This document shows, one piece after another, positions 1-8,680 of a stretch of DNA of 64,000 bases. The first letter of the stretch is position 1. Every line of letters begins with the position of its first letter. This stretch comes from Cedecea lapagei (GTDB lineage Bacteria; Pseudomonadota; Gammaproteobacteria; Enterobacterales; Enterobacteriaceae). The DNA is taken from the NCBI RefSeq assembly GCF_900635955.1, contig NZ_LR134201.1, forward strand, positions 1,736,001-1,800,000. Reading direction: 5' to 3'. The translations under genes were made by a program, and so were the position numbers. Below the pieces are notes generated by a model. It saw only the letters and a program-made list of their open reading frames with translations. It was not told where the DNA came from and searched no databases.

Positions 1-30
1 AATAATAGTTGGTTATTCGGGATGGAAAAA

Positions 31-381
31 ATGCATACTTCCGAGTTGCTAAAACATATTTACGACATAAATTTGTCGTACTTATTGCTTGCACAGCGTC
101 TTATAAGTCAGGACAAACCTTCAGCCATGTTTCGTCTGGGCATCGCAGAAGATATGGCTAATACTCTCGGGGAACTCACGTTACCCCAAATGGTTAAACT
201 GGCAGAAACTAACCAATTAATTTGTCAGTTCCGCTTTAGCGAAAGCCAGGCGATTACTCGCTTAACACAAGACTCCCGTGTGGATGATTTACAGCAAATT
301 CATACCGGTATTTTGTTATCTACCCGTTTATTGAATGAGGTGTCGACGCCTGCCGAGGCACCTAAGAAAAAAAGGGCATAA
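31..381 (+). CDS. flhD: Flagellar transcriptional activator FlhD
   Basis: FlhD is one half of the FlhD4C2 master activator that switches on class 2 flagellar promoters. The protein is 116 aa from the ATG at 31, matches E. coli FlhD almost throughout ([20 protein letters not shown] start, KKRA end) and has the same length. An in-frame ATG at 22 would add three residues; I prefer 31 because it matches the usual start and has a purine-rich stretch just upstream. flhC follows after 3 bp, so the two are co-transcribed. The long regulated flhDC promoter region lies outside the window. Confidence 0.95.
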   Translation: MHTSELLKHIYDINLSYLLLAQRLISQDKPSAMFRLGIAEDMANTLGELTLPQMVKLAETNQLICQFRFSESQAITRLTQDSRVDDLQQIHTGILLSTRLLNEVSTPAEAPKKKRA

Positions 382-384
382 CAA

Positions 385-963
385 ATGAGCGAGAAAAGTA
401 TTGTCCAGGAAGCTCGTGACATTCAGCTCGCCATGGAGCTGATAACCCTTGGGGCCCGACTGCAAATGCTGGAAAGCGAAACGCAGTTGAGCCGCGGTCG
501 CCTGATTAAACTCTACAAAGAACTCCGTGGAAGTCCACCTCCTAAAGGGATGCTGCCTTTCTCTACTGATTGGTTTATGACCTGGGAGCAAAATATTCAT
601 GCTTCCATGTTCTGCAATGCCTGGCAGTTTTTACTTCGCAGCGGCCTTTGTACCGGCGTTGATGCGGTCATTAAAGCCTATCGACTCTACCTTGAACAAT
701 GTCCTTCCCAGGCGGACGGCCCGCTTCTGGCGCTGACTCGCGCATGGACGCTGGTGCGTTTTGTTGAGAGCGGCATGCTCCAGTTAAGCCAGTGTAACTG
801 CTGTGGGGGCAATTTTATCACCCACGCACACCAGCCGGTCGGCAGCTTTGCCTGCAGTCTGTGCCAGCCGCCATCAAGGGCGGTAAAAAGACGTAAACTT
901 TCCCAGAATGCTGCCGATATTATTCCACAACTGCTGGATGACCAGGTGGAACAGGCCGTATAA
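385..963 (+). CDS. flhC: Flagellar transcriptional activator FlhC
   Basis: FlhC is the DNA-binding partner of FlhD in the flagellar master regulator. The protein is 192 aa, the family length. Its C-terminal zinc site is visible as Cys137, Cys140, Cys157 and Cys160. It lies 3 bp after flhD. The 3' end of the gene also contains a FliA (sigma-28) promoter sequence, and a strong terminator follows the stop codon. Confidence 0.96.
   Translation: MSEKSIVQEARDIQLAMELITLGARLQMLESETQLSRGRLIKLYKELRGSPPPKGMLPFSTDWFMTWEQNIHASMFCNAWQFLLRSGLCTGVDAVIKAYRLYLEQCPSQADGPLLALTRAWTLVRFVESGMLQLSQCNCCGGNFITHAHQPVGSFACSLCQPPSRAVKRRKLSQNAADIIPQLLDDQVEQAV
894..920 (+). promoter_or_regulatory. FliA (sigma-28) promoter inside flhC, probably for motAB-cheAW
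   Basis: The sequence is TAAACTTT, an 11-bp spacer, then GCCGATAT. The sigma-28 consensus is TAAAGTTT-N11-GCCGATAA, so 14 of 16 defined bases match with exact spacing. It points toward motA. Sigma-28 promoters inside flhC are known in E. coli, so placement agrees with family knowledge. The flhC terminator lies between it and motA. Confidence 0.8.
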
Positions 964-986
964 CAGATTCTGTGTTTGCGCATTCC

Positions 987-1018
987 AGCAGCGGTGAGCA
1001 ATTACCGCTGCTTTTTTT
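987..1018 (+). terminator. Rho-independent terminator after flhC
   Basis: A 9-bp stem (AGCAGCGGT / ACCGCTGCT) with an 8-nt loop is followed by a run of seven T. It would end flhDC transcripts, and also any sigma-28 transcript started inside flhC unless there is read-through. Confidence 0.85.
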
Positions 1019-1088
1019 ATGCCCAAACATGATGCTGCATCTGCCCCCCTGGCATCCTCGCTACACTCAACGGCGTAAGGATGATCTC

Positions 1089-1979
1089 GTGCTGATTTTA
1101 ATAGGTTACCTGGTTGTTTTAGGGACAGTGTTCGGCGGTTACATGTTAACCGGCGGCCACCTTGGCGCACTTTATCAACCTGCTGAATTTGTAATCATTG
1201 GTGGGGCGGGTATTGGGGCGTTCATCGTAGGGAATAACGGCAAAGCAATTAAGGGCACCTTAAAAGCGCTGCCGCTGCTCTTCAGACGTTCAAAATATAC
1301 CAAAAGCATGTATATGGACCTGATGGCATTGCTTTATCGTCTGATGGCTAAGTCGCGTCAGCAGGGGATGTTTTCACTTGAAAGAGACATCGAAAACCCT
1401 AAAGAAAGCGAAATCTTCGCCAGCTATCCGCGTATTTTAGCGGACGCCATGATGCTTGATTTTATTGTCGACTATTTGCGTTTGATCATCAGCGGAAATA
1501 TGAATACTTTCGAAATTGAAGCGCTGATGGATGAAGAAATCGAGACCCATGAAAGTGAAGCGGAAATACCAGCGAACAGCCTTGCGCTGATGGGTGATTC
1601 ATTACCTGCCTTCGGTATTGTTGCTGCAGTAATGGGGGTTGTTCACGCGCTGGCATCCGCAGACCGTCCTGCTGCGGAATTAGGGGCGTTAATTGCGCAC
1701 GCCATGGTGGGAACTTTCCTTGGTATTTTGCTGGCCTATGGTTTTATTTCTCCATTAGCCACAGTACTGCGCCAGAAAAGCGCTGAAACCACCAAAATGA
1801 TGCAGTGCGTAAAGGTTACACTTTTGTCCAGCCTCAATGGTTATGCGCCGCCAATCGCGGTGGAATTTGGTCGTAAAACGCTGTACTCCAGCGAACGTCC
1901 ATCGTTCGTTGAGCTGGAAGAGCACGTCAGAGCAGTACGTTCACCGAACGCGCAGCGCGCGACGGAAGAAGAAGTATGA
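1089..1979 (+). CDS. motA: Flagellar motor stator protein MotA
   Basis: MotA is the inner-membrane stator subunit that, with MotB, couples proton flow to flagellar rotation. From the GTG at 1089 the protein is 296 aa, against 295 in E. coli, and begins [18 protein letters not shown]. The GTG has an AAGGA about 7 bp upstream, whereas longer in-frame starts back to 972 run through the flhC terminator. The cytoplasmic torque residues Arg90 and Glu98 are present in the expected positions. Its stop overlaps the motB start (ATGA). Confidence 0.95.
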   Translation: MLILIGYLVVLGTVFGGYMLTGGHLGALYQPAEFVIIGGAGIGAFIVGNNGKAIKGTLKALPLLFRRSKYTKSMYMDLMALLYRLMAKSRQQGMFSLERDIENPKESEIFASYPRILADAMMLDFIVDYLRLIISGNMNTFEIEALMDEEIETHESEAEIPANSLALMGDSLPAFGIVAAVMGVVHALASADRPAAELGALIAHAMVGTFLGILLAYGFISPLATVLRQKSAETTKMMQCVKVTLLSSLNGYAPPIAVEFGRKTLYSSERPSFVELEEHVRAVRSPNAQRATEEEV

Positions 1980-2905
1980 AAAATCAGGCCCATCCCATCG
2001 TTGTCATAAAGCGTCGCAAGCATAAGGGACACGGCGGGGCGGCTCACGGCTCATGGAAAATTGCCTACGCGGACTTTATGACCGCGATGATGGCCTTCTT
2101 CCTCGTGATGTGGCTGATATCCATCTCCAGCCCGAAAGAGCTGGCGCAAATTGCTGACTATTTCCGTACGCCGCTGGCCCAGGCCATTACCGGCGGGCAG
2201 CGCATTTCCGACAGCCAAAGTCCGATCCCCGGCGGCGGCGATGACGTTACCCAGCAGCAGGGGGAAGTGAAGAAACAGCCCAATATTGAAGAGCTCCGCA
2301 AGCGCATGGAGGCTAACCGCCTGAAGCGTATCAAAGGGGACCTGGACCAGCTTATTGAGTCCGACCCAAAACTGCGAGCGCTGCGTCCGCACCTGCAAAT
2401 AGATCTGGTTCAGGAGGGGCTGCGCATTCAGATCATCGACAGTCAGAACCGCCCGATGTTTAAAAACGGCAGTGCGGAAGTGGAGCCCTATATGCGCGAT
2501 ATTCTGCGCAAAATCGCGCCAGTGCTGAACGGTATTCCGAACAAAATCAGTCTGTCAGGCCACACCGATGATTTGCCCTATGCTAATGGCGAGCGCGGTT
2601 ACAGCAACTGGGAACTCTCCGCTGACCGCGCGAATGCCTCCCGCCGTGAGCTGGTGGCGGGCGGTCTCGACGACGGCAAAGTGCTGCGCGTTATCGGGAT
2701 GTCCTCGCAGATGAGCCTCTCCAAACGCGGAGGCGGTGACGCCATTAACCGTCGCATCAGTTTGCTGGTGCTTAATAAACAGACCGAAGACGCCATCATG
2801 CATGAGAACTCCGAGAGCGATAACCAGCCTCTTAGCGTTCTGCAGCAGGATACTACGGCGGCTCCGGCGAATAACACAGTTGCGCCACAAGCAGGTACGA
2901 GGTGA
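1976..2905 (+). CDS. motB: Flagellar motor stator protein MotB
   Basis: MotB anchors the stator to peptidoglycan and carries the proton-binding aspartate. The protein is 309 aa (E. coli 308). The single membrane helix begins near residue 29 and contains Asp33, the equivalent of E. coli Asp32. The OmpA-like peptidoglycan-binding domain spans roughly residues 150-270, with SGHTDD and [10 protein letters not shown] motifs. It overlaps motA by 4 bp and is followed 4 bp later by cheA, so motA, motB, cheA and cheW form one operon. Confidence 0.96.
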   Translation: MKNQAHPIVVIKRRKHKGHGGAAHGSWKIAYADFMTAMMAFFLVMWLISISSPKELAQIADYFRTPLAQAITGGQRISDSQSPIPGGGDDVTQQQGEVKKQPNIEELRKRMEANRLKRIKGDLDQLIESDPKLRALRPHLQIDLVQEGLRIQIIDSQNRPMFKNGSAEVEPYMRDILRKIAPVLNGIPNKISLSGHTDDLPYANGERGYSNWELSADRANASRRELVAGGLDDGKVLRVIGMSSQMSLSKRGGGDAINRRISLLVLNKQTEDAIMHENSESDNQPLSVLQQDTTAAPANNTVAPQAGTR

Positions 2906-2909
2906 TAGC

Positions 2910-4934
2910 GTGAGCATGGATATTAGCGATTTTTACCAGACATTTTTTGACGAAGCCGACGAGCTGTTGGCCGATATGGAGCAGCATCTTCTGGATCTGG
3001 TCCCCGAGGCGCCTGATTCTGAACAGTTGAACGCTATTTTCCGTGCAGCCCACTCCATTAAGGGCGGTGCCGGAACGTTTGGCTTCTCCATCCTGCAGGA
3101 AACGACGCACCTGATGGAGAACCTGCTCGACGAAGCGCGGCGCGGTGAGATGCAGCTTAACACCGATATCATCAACCTGTTTTTGGAAACCAAGGATATT
3201 ATGCAAGAACAGTTGGACGCTTATAAAAACTCTGAAGAGCCGGATGCCGCAAGCTTCGACTACATTTGCAAAGCGCTGCGCCAGCTGGCCCTGGAAGCGA
3301 AGGGCGAAGCCCCTTCGGCACCGGCCAAACTCTCCGTGGTAGAGACGGAGCGGCAGGCTGCTGCGGCTGGCGATAACGGCGGCAAACTGCGCGTAGTGAT
3401 CGACGGGCTGAAAGAGGCCGAGCGCGATCTGATGCTTGAGGAGCTGGGTAATCTTGGCACCCTGAGCGATGTTGTGAAGGATGTGGCTTCTATTACGGCA
3501 ACGCTGGAAACCAGCGTCAGCGAAGATGACATTACGGCTGTGCTTTGCTTCGTGATTGAGCCCGAGCAAATCAGCTTTGTGCCGGTTGTTGCCGCCAGCG
3601 CGCCAGCCGTCGCGGAGACAACCTCCGTCGCTGTACCAGAAGCGCCAGCGCAAACGGCCGTCGCCGTGCAAAAAGCTGGCCTGCCTGAGCCGTTAACCCC
3701 TGCGACAGGGCGCGTGGAGCGCGATAAGCCAGCGGCACGAGCATCAGAGTCGACCAGCATTCGCGTGGCGGTTGAGAAAGTGGACCAGCTGATCAACCTG
3801 GTCGGTGAGCTGGTGATCACCCAGTCAATGCTGGCCCAGCGTTCTAACGAGCTCGATCCGGTGAATCACGGCGAGCTGATCACCAGCATGGGGCAGCTGC
3901 AGCGTAACGCGCGGGATCTCCAGGAATCGGTGATGTCGATTCGCATGATGCCGATGGAGTACGTCTTCAGCCGCTTCCCGCGGCTGGTACGCGACCTTGC
4001 CGGTAAGCTGAATAAGCAGGTTGAGCTGACGCTGATGGGCAGCTCAACCGAGCTGGATAAGAGCCTGATCGAACGCATTATCGACCCGTTAACGCACCTG
4101 GTGCGTAACAGCCTCGACCACGGTATTGAGTCGCCGGAGAAACGTCGCGCAGCCGGGAAGTCAGAAGTCGGCAACCTGATCCTGTCCGCTGAGCATCAGG
4201 GCGGCAATATCTGCATTGAAGTGACCGACGACGGGGCGGGACTTAACCGCGAGCGTATTCTGGCGAAGGCGATTTCTCAGGGCATGCCGGTCAGTGAAAG
4301 TATGACCGACGATGAAGTAGGGATGCTTATCTTCGCGCCGGGCTTCTCCACCGCCGAGCAGGTCACCGACGTTTCTGGCCGCGGTGTCGGCATGGACGTT
4401 GTGAAACGTAATATCCAGGAGATGGGCGGGCACGTTGAGATTCAGTCGAAAGCCGGCTCCGGTACCACTATTCGTATTCTCCTGCCGCTGACGCTCGCCA
4501 TCCTCGACGGCATGTCGGTGAAGGTGAGCGATGAAGTGTTTATCCTGCCGCTGAACGCGGTAATGGAATCCCTTCAGCCGCAGGAAGAAGATCTGCACCC
4601 GCTGGCGGGCGGCGAGCGCGTGCTGGAAGTACGCGGCGAATACCTGCCGCTGGTTGAACTGTGGAAAGTCTTTGACGTTCAGGGTGCGAAAACTGAAGCC
4701 ACGCAGGGCATCGTCGTTATCCTGCAAAGCGCAGGACGCCGCTACGCGCTGCTGGTCGATCAGCTGATTGGTCAACACCAGGTGGTGGTGAAAAACCTGG
4801 AAAGCAATTACCGCAAGGTACCGGGCATTTCTGCTGCCACCATTTTGGGTGACGGCAGCGTGGCGCTGATCGTCGATGTTTCTGCGCTGCAGGGGCTAAA
4901 CCGTGAACAACGTCTGGCGCTTACCGTCGCCTGA
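2910..4934 (+). CDS. cheA: Chemotaxis histidine kinase CheA
   Basis: CheA autophosphorylates under receptor control and passes phosphate to CheY and CheB. The start is the GTG at 2910, giving 674 aa that begin MSMDISDFYQTFFDEADELL; the longer reading frame from 2736 only overlaps motB. Visible domains are P1 with phospho-acceptor His48 (RAAHSIKGG), a divergent P2 and Ala/Pro-rich linker (about 180-320), the P3 dimerisation helices, P4 ATPase with LVRNSLDHGIE, DDGAG and GRGVGMDVV boxes, and the CheW-like P5. It is about 20 aa longer than E. coli CheA because of the linker. Confidence 0.96.
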   Translation: MSMDISDFYQTFFDEADELLADMEQHLLDLVPEAPDSEQLNAIFRAAHSIKGGAGTFGFSILQETTHLMENLLDEARRGEMQLNTDIINLFLETKDIMQEQLDAYKNSEEPDAASFDYICKALRQLALEAKGEAPSAPAKLSVVETERQAAAAGDNGGKLRVVIDGLKEAERDLMLEELGNLGTLSDVVKDVASITATLETSVSEDDITAVLCFVIEPEQISFVPVVAASAPAVAETTSVAVPEAPAQTAVAVQKAGLPEPLTPATGRVERDKPAARASESTSIRVAVEKVDQLINLVGELVITQSMLAQRSNELDPVNHGELITSMGQLQRNARDLQESVMSIRMMPMEYVFSRFPRLVRDLAGKLNKQVELTLMGSSTELDKSLIERIIDPLTHLVRNSLDHGIESPEKRRAAGKSEVGNLILSAEHQGGNICIEVTDDGAGLNRERILAKAISQGMPVSESMTDDEVGMLIFAPGFSTAEQVTDVSGRGVGMDVVKRNIQEMGGHVEIQSKAGSGTTIRILLPLTLAILDGMSVKVSDEVFILPLNAVMESLQPQEEDLHPLAGGERVLEVRGEYLPLVELWKVFDVQGAKTEATQGIVVILQSAGRRYALLVDQLIGQHQVVVKNLESNYRKVPGISAATILGDGSVALIVDVSALQGLNREQRLALTVA

Positions 4935-4962
4935 TTAACCGCATAAGAAAATAGGTACGCAA

Positions 4963-5457
4963 ATGACTGCACTAACGAATGTGACAAAATTGACTGGGGA
5001 AAATGTAGGCCAGGAGTTTCTGGTATTTACTCTCGGCGATGAAGAGTACGGTATTGATATCCTGAAGGTGCAGGAGATCCGCGGTTACGATCAGGTAACG
5101 CGTATCGCGAATACGCCTGCTTTTATCAAAGGCGTGACCAACCTGCGTGGCGTGATTGTCCCCATTATCGATCTGCGCCTGAAGTTCGAGCAGGACGGCG
5201 TGGAATATAACGACAATACCGTGGTTATCGTGCTCAACCTCGAGAAGCGCGTAGTCGGGATTGTGGTAGACGGCGTGTCTGACGTGCTGTCGCTGACCGC
5301 CGACCAGATTCGTCCAGCTCCTGAGTTTGCCGTCACGCTGTCTACCGAGTACCTGACAGGCCTCGGCGCGCTGGGTGAACGTATGCTGATTCTGGTGAAC
5401 ATCGAGAAGCTGCTGAACAGCGAAGAGATGGAGCTGCTGGATTCTGCGGTGGCTTAA
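4963..5457 (+). CDS. cheW: Chemotaxis coupling protein CheW
   Basis: CheW is the scaffold that links chemoreceptors to CheA. The protein is 164 aa, one CheW (SH3-like) domain, near-identical to enterobacterial CheW ([19 protein letters not shown]). It is the last gene of the motA operon; a strong hairpin follows. In E. coli tar comes next, whereas here about 6.7 kb of other genes intervenes. Confidence 0.96.
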   Translation: MTALTNVTKLTGENVGQEFLVFTLGDEEYGIDILKVQEIRGYDQVTRIANTPAFIKGVTNLRGVIVPIIDLRLKFEQDGVEYNDNTVVIVLNLEKRVVGIVVDGVSDVLSLTADQIRPAPEFAVTLSTEYLTGLGALGERMLILVNIEKLLNSEEMELLDSAVA

Positions 5458-5476
5458 TTGCGTAGATAACAGGAAA

Positions 5477-5505
5477 GGGGCTACCCGCAGGTAGCCCCTT
5501 TTTTT
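5477..5505. terminator. Bidirectional terminator between cheW and the symporter gene
   Basis: A 9-bp perfect stem (GGGGCTACC / GGTAGCCCC) with a CGCA loop is followed by seven T on the + strand. The opposite-strand symporter gene converges on it, and its stop codon lies within the T tract. Confidence 0.85.
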
Positions 5506-6769
5506 ATGCCTTAACTTCTTCCACCGTTACGGTGTCGGTCTCTTCCAGCATCCCTTCATTTTTGGACAGCATCGCCGTTGCCACGCCGTTGCCCAGCACG
5601 TTGATGGCCGAGCGGCCCATATCCAGGAAGTGGTCGATGCCCATCAGCAGCAGGATACCCGCCACCGGAATATTGAAGCTTGGAATAGTCGCCGCCAGCA
5701 CCACCAGCGCGGAGCGCGGTACCCCGGCAATCCCTTTCGACGCCAGCATCAGCGTAAGCATCAGCACGGCAATTTCGGAGAAGGAGAGGTGAACGTTGTA
5801 GGCCTGAGCAATAAACATGGATGCAAAGGAGCAGTAGACCATCGAGCCCACGAGGTTAAAGGAGTAACCGATAGGCAGCACAAACGAGGCGATATTGCGC
5901 GAGCAGCCAAAGCGGGTTAGCTGATCCAGCGTTTTCGGGTAGGCGGCTTCGGAGGAGCTGGTGGTAAAGGCAACCAGAACCGGATCTTTCAGCATCGCCA
6001 GCAGGCGGAAAACATCGCGCTTCAGTACCATGTAGCCGACGCTAATCAGCACCACACAGGTCAGCACGATAGCCACATAGTAGCCGCCGATAAACGAAGC
6101 GTAGTTCAGCAGAATGCCCAGGCCCTGGGTCGCAATCACCGAAGAGATAGCGGCGAAGATCGCCAGCGGCGCAACGTACATTACGTAACCGGTGACTTTC
6201 AGCATAATGTGGGAAACCACATCCAGCGCGCCCACCAGCGGCGCGTTAAACTTCTCACCCAAAGAGGCCCCTGCGATACCGAAGAACATAGAGAAGACCA
6301 CAATCTGCAGGATCTCGTTGTCCGACATCGCACCAGCAATGCTGGTTGGAATGGTGTGGGAGATAAACGCCTTCAGCGTCATGCCGCTTACCGCGAGGCC
6401 GGTCTGCACGGTTTCCGCCGGGACCTGCAGGTTCATGCCCGCACCCGGATGTTCGAGAGTGACGATAAACAGGCCGACCAGAATAGACAGCACGGAAGAG
6501 GAGACGAACCAGACCATCGCTTTCCCGCCCACGCGGCCAATGGTGGAGGTCTCACCCAGCTTCATGATCCCCACCGTCAGGGTACTGAAGACCAACGGTG
6601 CAATCACCATCTTAATCAGTCTCAGAAAGATATCGGTGAACAGCGTGATGTTATCGGCATAGCTTTTGATGACCTCGGCCGCGGCGTATTCGTGGATGGC
6701 CGCACCGGTAAAGATCCCCGCTATCATGAACAGAATGATGAATAGCGTGAGTTTGTTTGAACTTGCCAC
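5504..6769 (-). CDS. Dicarboxylate/amino-acid:cation symporter (DAACS family)
   Basis: This is an inner-membrane secondary transporter of the GltP/DctA family, which takes up glutamate/aspartate or C4-dicarboxylates with protons or sodium. The protein is 421 aa with about eight hydrophobic segments. The serine-rich re-entrant loop is clear at about residues 269-273 (AFTTSSSEAAYP), followed by the conserved ASFVLPIGYSFNLVGS and SKGIAGVPRSALVVL stretches. The start is a GTG. The loop reads EAAYP where DctA has ESALP, so the exact substrate is uncertain. A CRP site with a fitting promoter lies upstream. It interrupts the E. coli-type cheW-tar junction. Confidence 0.88.
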   Translation of the reverse strand: MASSNKLTLFIILFMIAGIFTGAAIHEYAAAEVIKSYADNITLFTDIFLRLIKMVIAPLVFSTLTVGIMKLGETSTIGRVGGKAMVWFVSSSVLSILVGLFIVTLEHPGAGMNLQVPAETVQTGLAVSGMTLKAFISHTIPTSIAGAMSDNEILQIVVFSMFFGIAGASLGEKFNAPLVGALDVVSHIMLKVTGYVMYVAPLAIFAAISSVIATQGLGILLNYASFIGGYYVAIVLTCVVLISVGYMVLKRDVFRLLAMLKDPVLVAFTTSSSEAAYPKTLDQLTRFGCSRNIASFVLPIGYSFNLVGSMVYCSFASMFIAQAYNVHLSFSEIAVLMLTLMLASKGIAGVPRSALVVLAATIPSFNIPVAGILLLMGIDHFLDMGRSAINVLGNGVATAMLSKNEGMLEETDTVTVEEVKA

Positions 6770-6953
6770 TGACTTGGTAACCCCGTAGTTGACTGTAGTT
6801 AATGTGTGTTTTTTTGTAACTTACTGACCCCTATATAATTATTATCACCGGGCCGTAAATAGTCGGAGCATAACTTGAATCAAACGGCGCCGATATACAA
6901 CTCTTTTTTATAAATTCTGTAAATTGTTAATTAAGCAGCACTTAATCATTATT

Positions 6954-6969
6954 TGTGATGAATATCACA
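6954..6969. promoter_or_regulatory. CRP binding site upstream of the symporter gene
   Basis: TGTGATGAATATCACA is a perfect TGTGA-N6-TCACA site with A/T-rich flanks. On the minus strand a TATAAA sequence sits at 6912-6907, so a start near 6900 would place the site at about -61, the class I CRP position, for the symporter gene. It could also act on the pilus operon 450 bp away on the other side. The rest of the 650-bp gap 6770-7421 is AT-rich and shows no convincing gene. Confidence 0.7.
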
Positions 6970-7421
6970 ATTTGACGGATATATTCTTTTCACTTTTCAT
7001 AACGGGGGGTGAGTGAGTAGTTAAATTGTTGTTTTTATTGAGAATATCTTGCCTGTGCGCCGTTTTATTGAATTTGAGTTCACGGTTGGTTATTTCCGGA
7101 TCTCTAAACTAAATTTCAACTAAGTGATGACGTAACATACTGATTTTTTTCTGACCTGTGGGCTCTGCATGGCGAAAGAAAAAGCTCATTTTCTGGTTAT
7201 AAACTGAACGTTCGGGCAGGGAAGACTCCGTAATGAAGAGGGAAGTTTAGTTGGCGATATTTTATCGGCAGCTATCAGGTTTTTTTGACGATTATATTAA
7301 CGACGAATTATGGGATTTATTGCCTGTATAAAAGTGAACACAGACTGACGTTAAGTCATCCCCTACCGCTTCGTTGCAAATTGACGAAGCATGATTGAGT
7401 CATTTGAATAAGGTTAAGGAT

Positions 7422-7952
7422 ATGAATTCAGCCACTGCAGCACGCTTAATTCTTTCTTGTACTGCGTTTGCGATTATTCCATCGGCTAATGCGGCGGTGG
7501 CAAACGGTACGTTTCAGGTTTTGATTACTATTCAAAAGTCCTGCGCGGTGACCGCCGGCAGCGGCTCGAATATTAACCTGGGGACGGTCAACGCCAGTGC
7601 AGTAAATACCTCACAAAGCAATACCTTCACCGTTAACTGTTCGAAGACGACGCCTTATTTTATCGGCCTCGCGCCATCGGCGGCGAACGGAGGCACCACC
7701 ACTGGATCGGGGGCAATGTCATCCGTGGCTAACTCCGCCACCAACACCGATAAAGTCCCTTATCAGTTGAACCAGACCTCCGCTACCGGACCTGTCTGGG
7801 GCAACACCGCGACGACAACCACGGTAGGTAACGGCGTGGCGGGGACCGGGACCGGGGCCGCGCAAACTTATACCGTCTATGCGACGGCGGCAAGCGCCAA
7901 CTTCACGCCCGATAGCTACGCGGATACGGTCACCGTCAACGTTAACTACTGA
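7422..7952 (+). CDS. Spore coat U domain pilus subunit (archaic chaperone-usher pilus)
   Basis: This is a putative secreted pilin of the Csu-type (archaic) chaperone-usher pathway. The protein is 176 aa from the ATG at 7422, which has AAGG 8 bp upstream; the frame could extend upstream to 7395. A signal peptide ends at about SANAA. The mature part is one SCPU (spore coat protein U) domain with paired cysteines, a low-complexity Thr/Ser/Gly middle and the typical C-terminal strand DTVTVNVNY. It is the first gene of a four-gene operon (pilin, chaperone, usher, tip). Confidence 0.85.
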   Translation: MNSATAARLILSCTAFAIIPSANAAVANGTFQVLITIQKSCAVTAGSGSNINLGTVNASAVNTSQSNTFTVNCSKTTPYFIGLAPSAANGGTTTGSGAMSSVANSATNTDKVPYQLNQTSATGPVWGNTATTTTVGNGVAGTGTGAAQTYTVYATAASANFTPDSYADTVTVNVNY

Positions 7953-7966
7953 TTTCAGGACAGCGG

Positions 7967-8680
7967 ATGAAATTGAAATTAGGTGGGCGTTTTGCCTGCG
8001 CGGGCCTGCTATTGGCGCTGGGCGGAGAGGCGTTAGCCGGTGGCCTGCAAATATCACCGGTTAATCTGACCTTAAGGGCAGCACAAAACGCAGACGGTAT
8101 CTGGTTGAGCAATGAAGGTGACGCGCCGCTCAACGCTCAGGTGCGCGTTTTTAACTGGCAGCAGGATGGCTATGCCGACAAGCTGTCGGCGTCTCAGGGG
8201 CTGGTGATCAGCCCGCCGGTTGTGACGCTGCCAGCGGGAGAGCGTCAGCTTATTCGTGTGATCCGCACGGGACCTCCTCCCAGCCAGGCTGAACAGGCGT
8301 ACCGCTTGTTTATCGATGAGCTACCCCAGACTCGTCCGCAGCGAAATAAAATTCAATATGTGATGCGCTATTCAGTTCCGGTATTTCTGCTGCCCGCCGG
8401 GGAGGGGGAAAACTCGGTGAAGCTGAAATGGTCATTAATTAAGATCGACGGCAAAACATTTGTTGATGTGCGTAATCAGGGAAACAGTCATGCTCAGCTT
8501 TCAGCCATGACGTTTATTTCTGCTAATGGTGCGCGAAAAACGATTACGCCGGGTCTTTTGGGTTATGTTCTTCCAGGTTCAACTATGCGGTGGATAATAT
8601 CATCGTCTGCCGGTGATGCTTACCCTAGTGGAAAAGTTGAAGTCACTATCAATGGTCAAAAAACAGAACAAGATCTATGA
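7967..8680 (+). CDS. Periplasmic pilus chaperone (CsuC-like)
   Basis: This is a PapD-type immunoglobulin-fold chaperone that would cap pilin subunits in the periplasm. The protein is 237 aa with a signal peptide ending near GEALA. Family features include the N-terminal QISPVNLTL strand, LPAGERQLIRVIR and the RLFIDELPQ stretch. It lies 14 bp after the pilin gene, and the usher gene begins before its end. Together with an SCPU pilin this places it in the archaic group rather than the FimC group. Confidence 0.85.
   Translation: MKLKLGGRFACAGLLLALGGEALAGGLQISPVNLTLRAAQNADGIWLSNEGDAPLNAQVRVFNWQQDGYADKLSASQGLVISPPVVTLPAGERQLIRVIRTGPPPSQAEQAYRLFIDELPQTRPQRNKIQYVMRYSVPVFLLPAGEGENSVKLKWSLIKIDGKTFVDVRNQGNSHAQLSAMTFISANGARKTITPGLLGYVLPGSTMRWIISSSAGDAYPSGKVEVTINGQKTEQDL

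Noticed and set aside
6871..6896. Possible FliA promoter (TAACTTGA ... GCCGATAT) upstream of the pilus operon
   Set aside because: The -35 part matches poorly and the spacer is 10, not 11; it is also over 500 bp from the first pilus gene.
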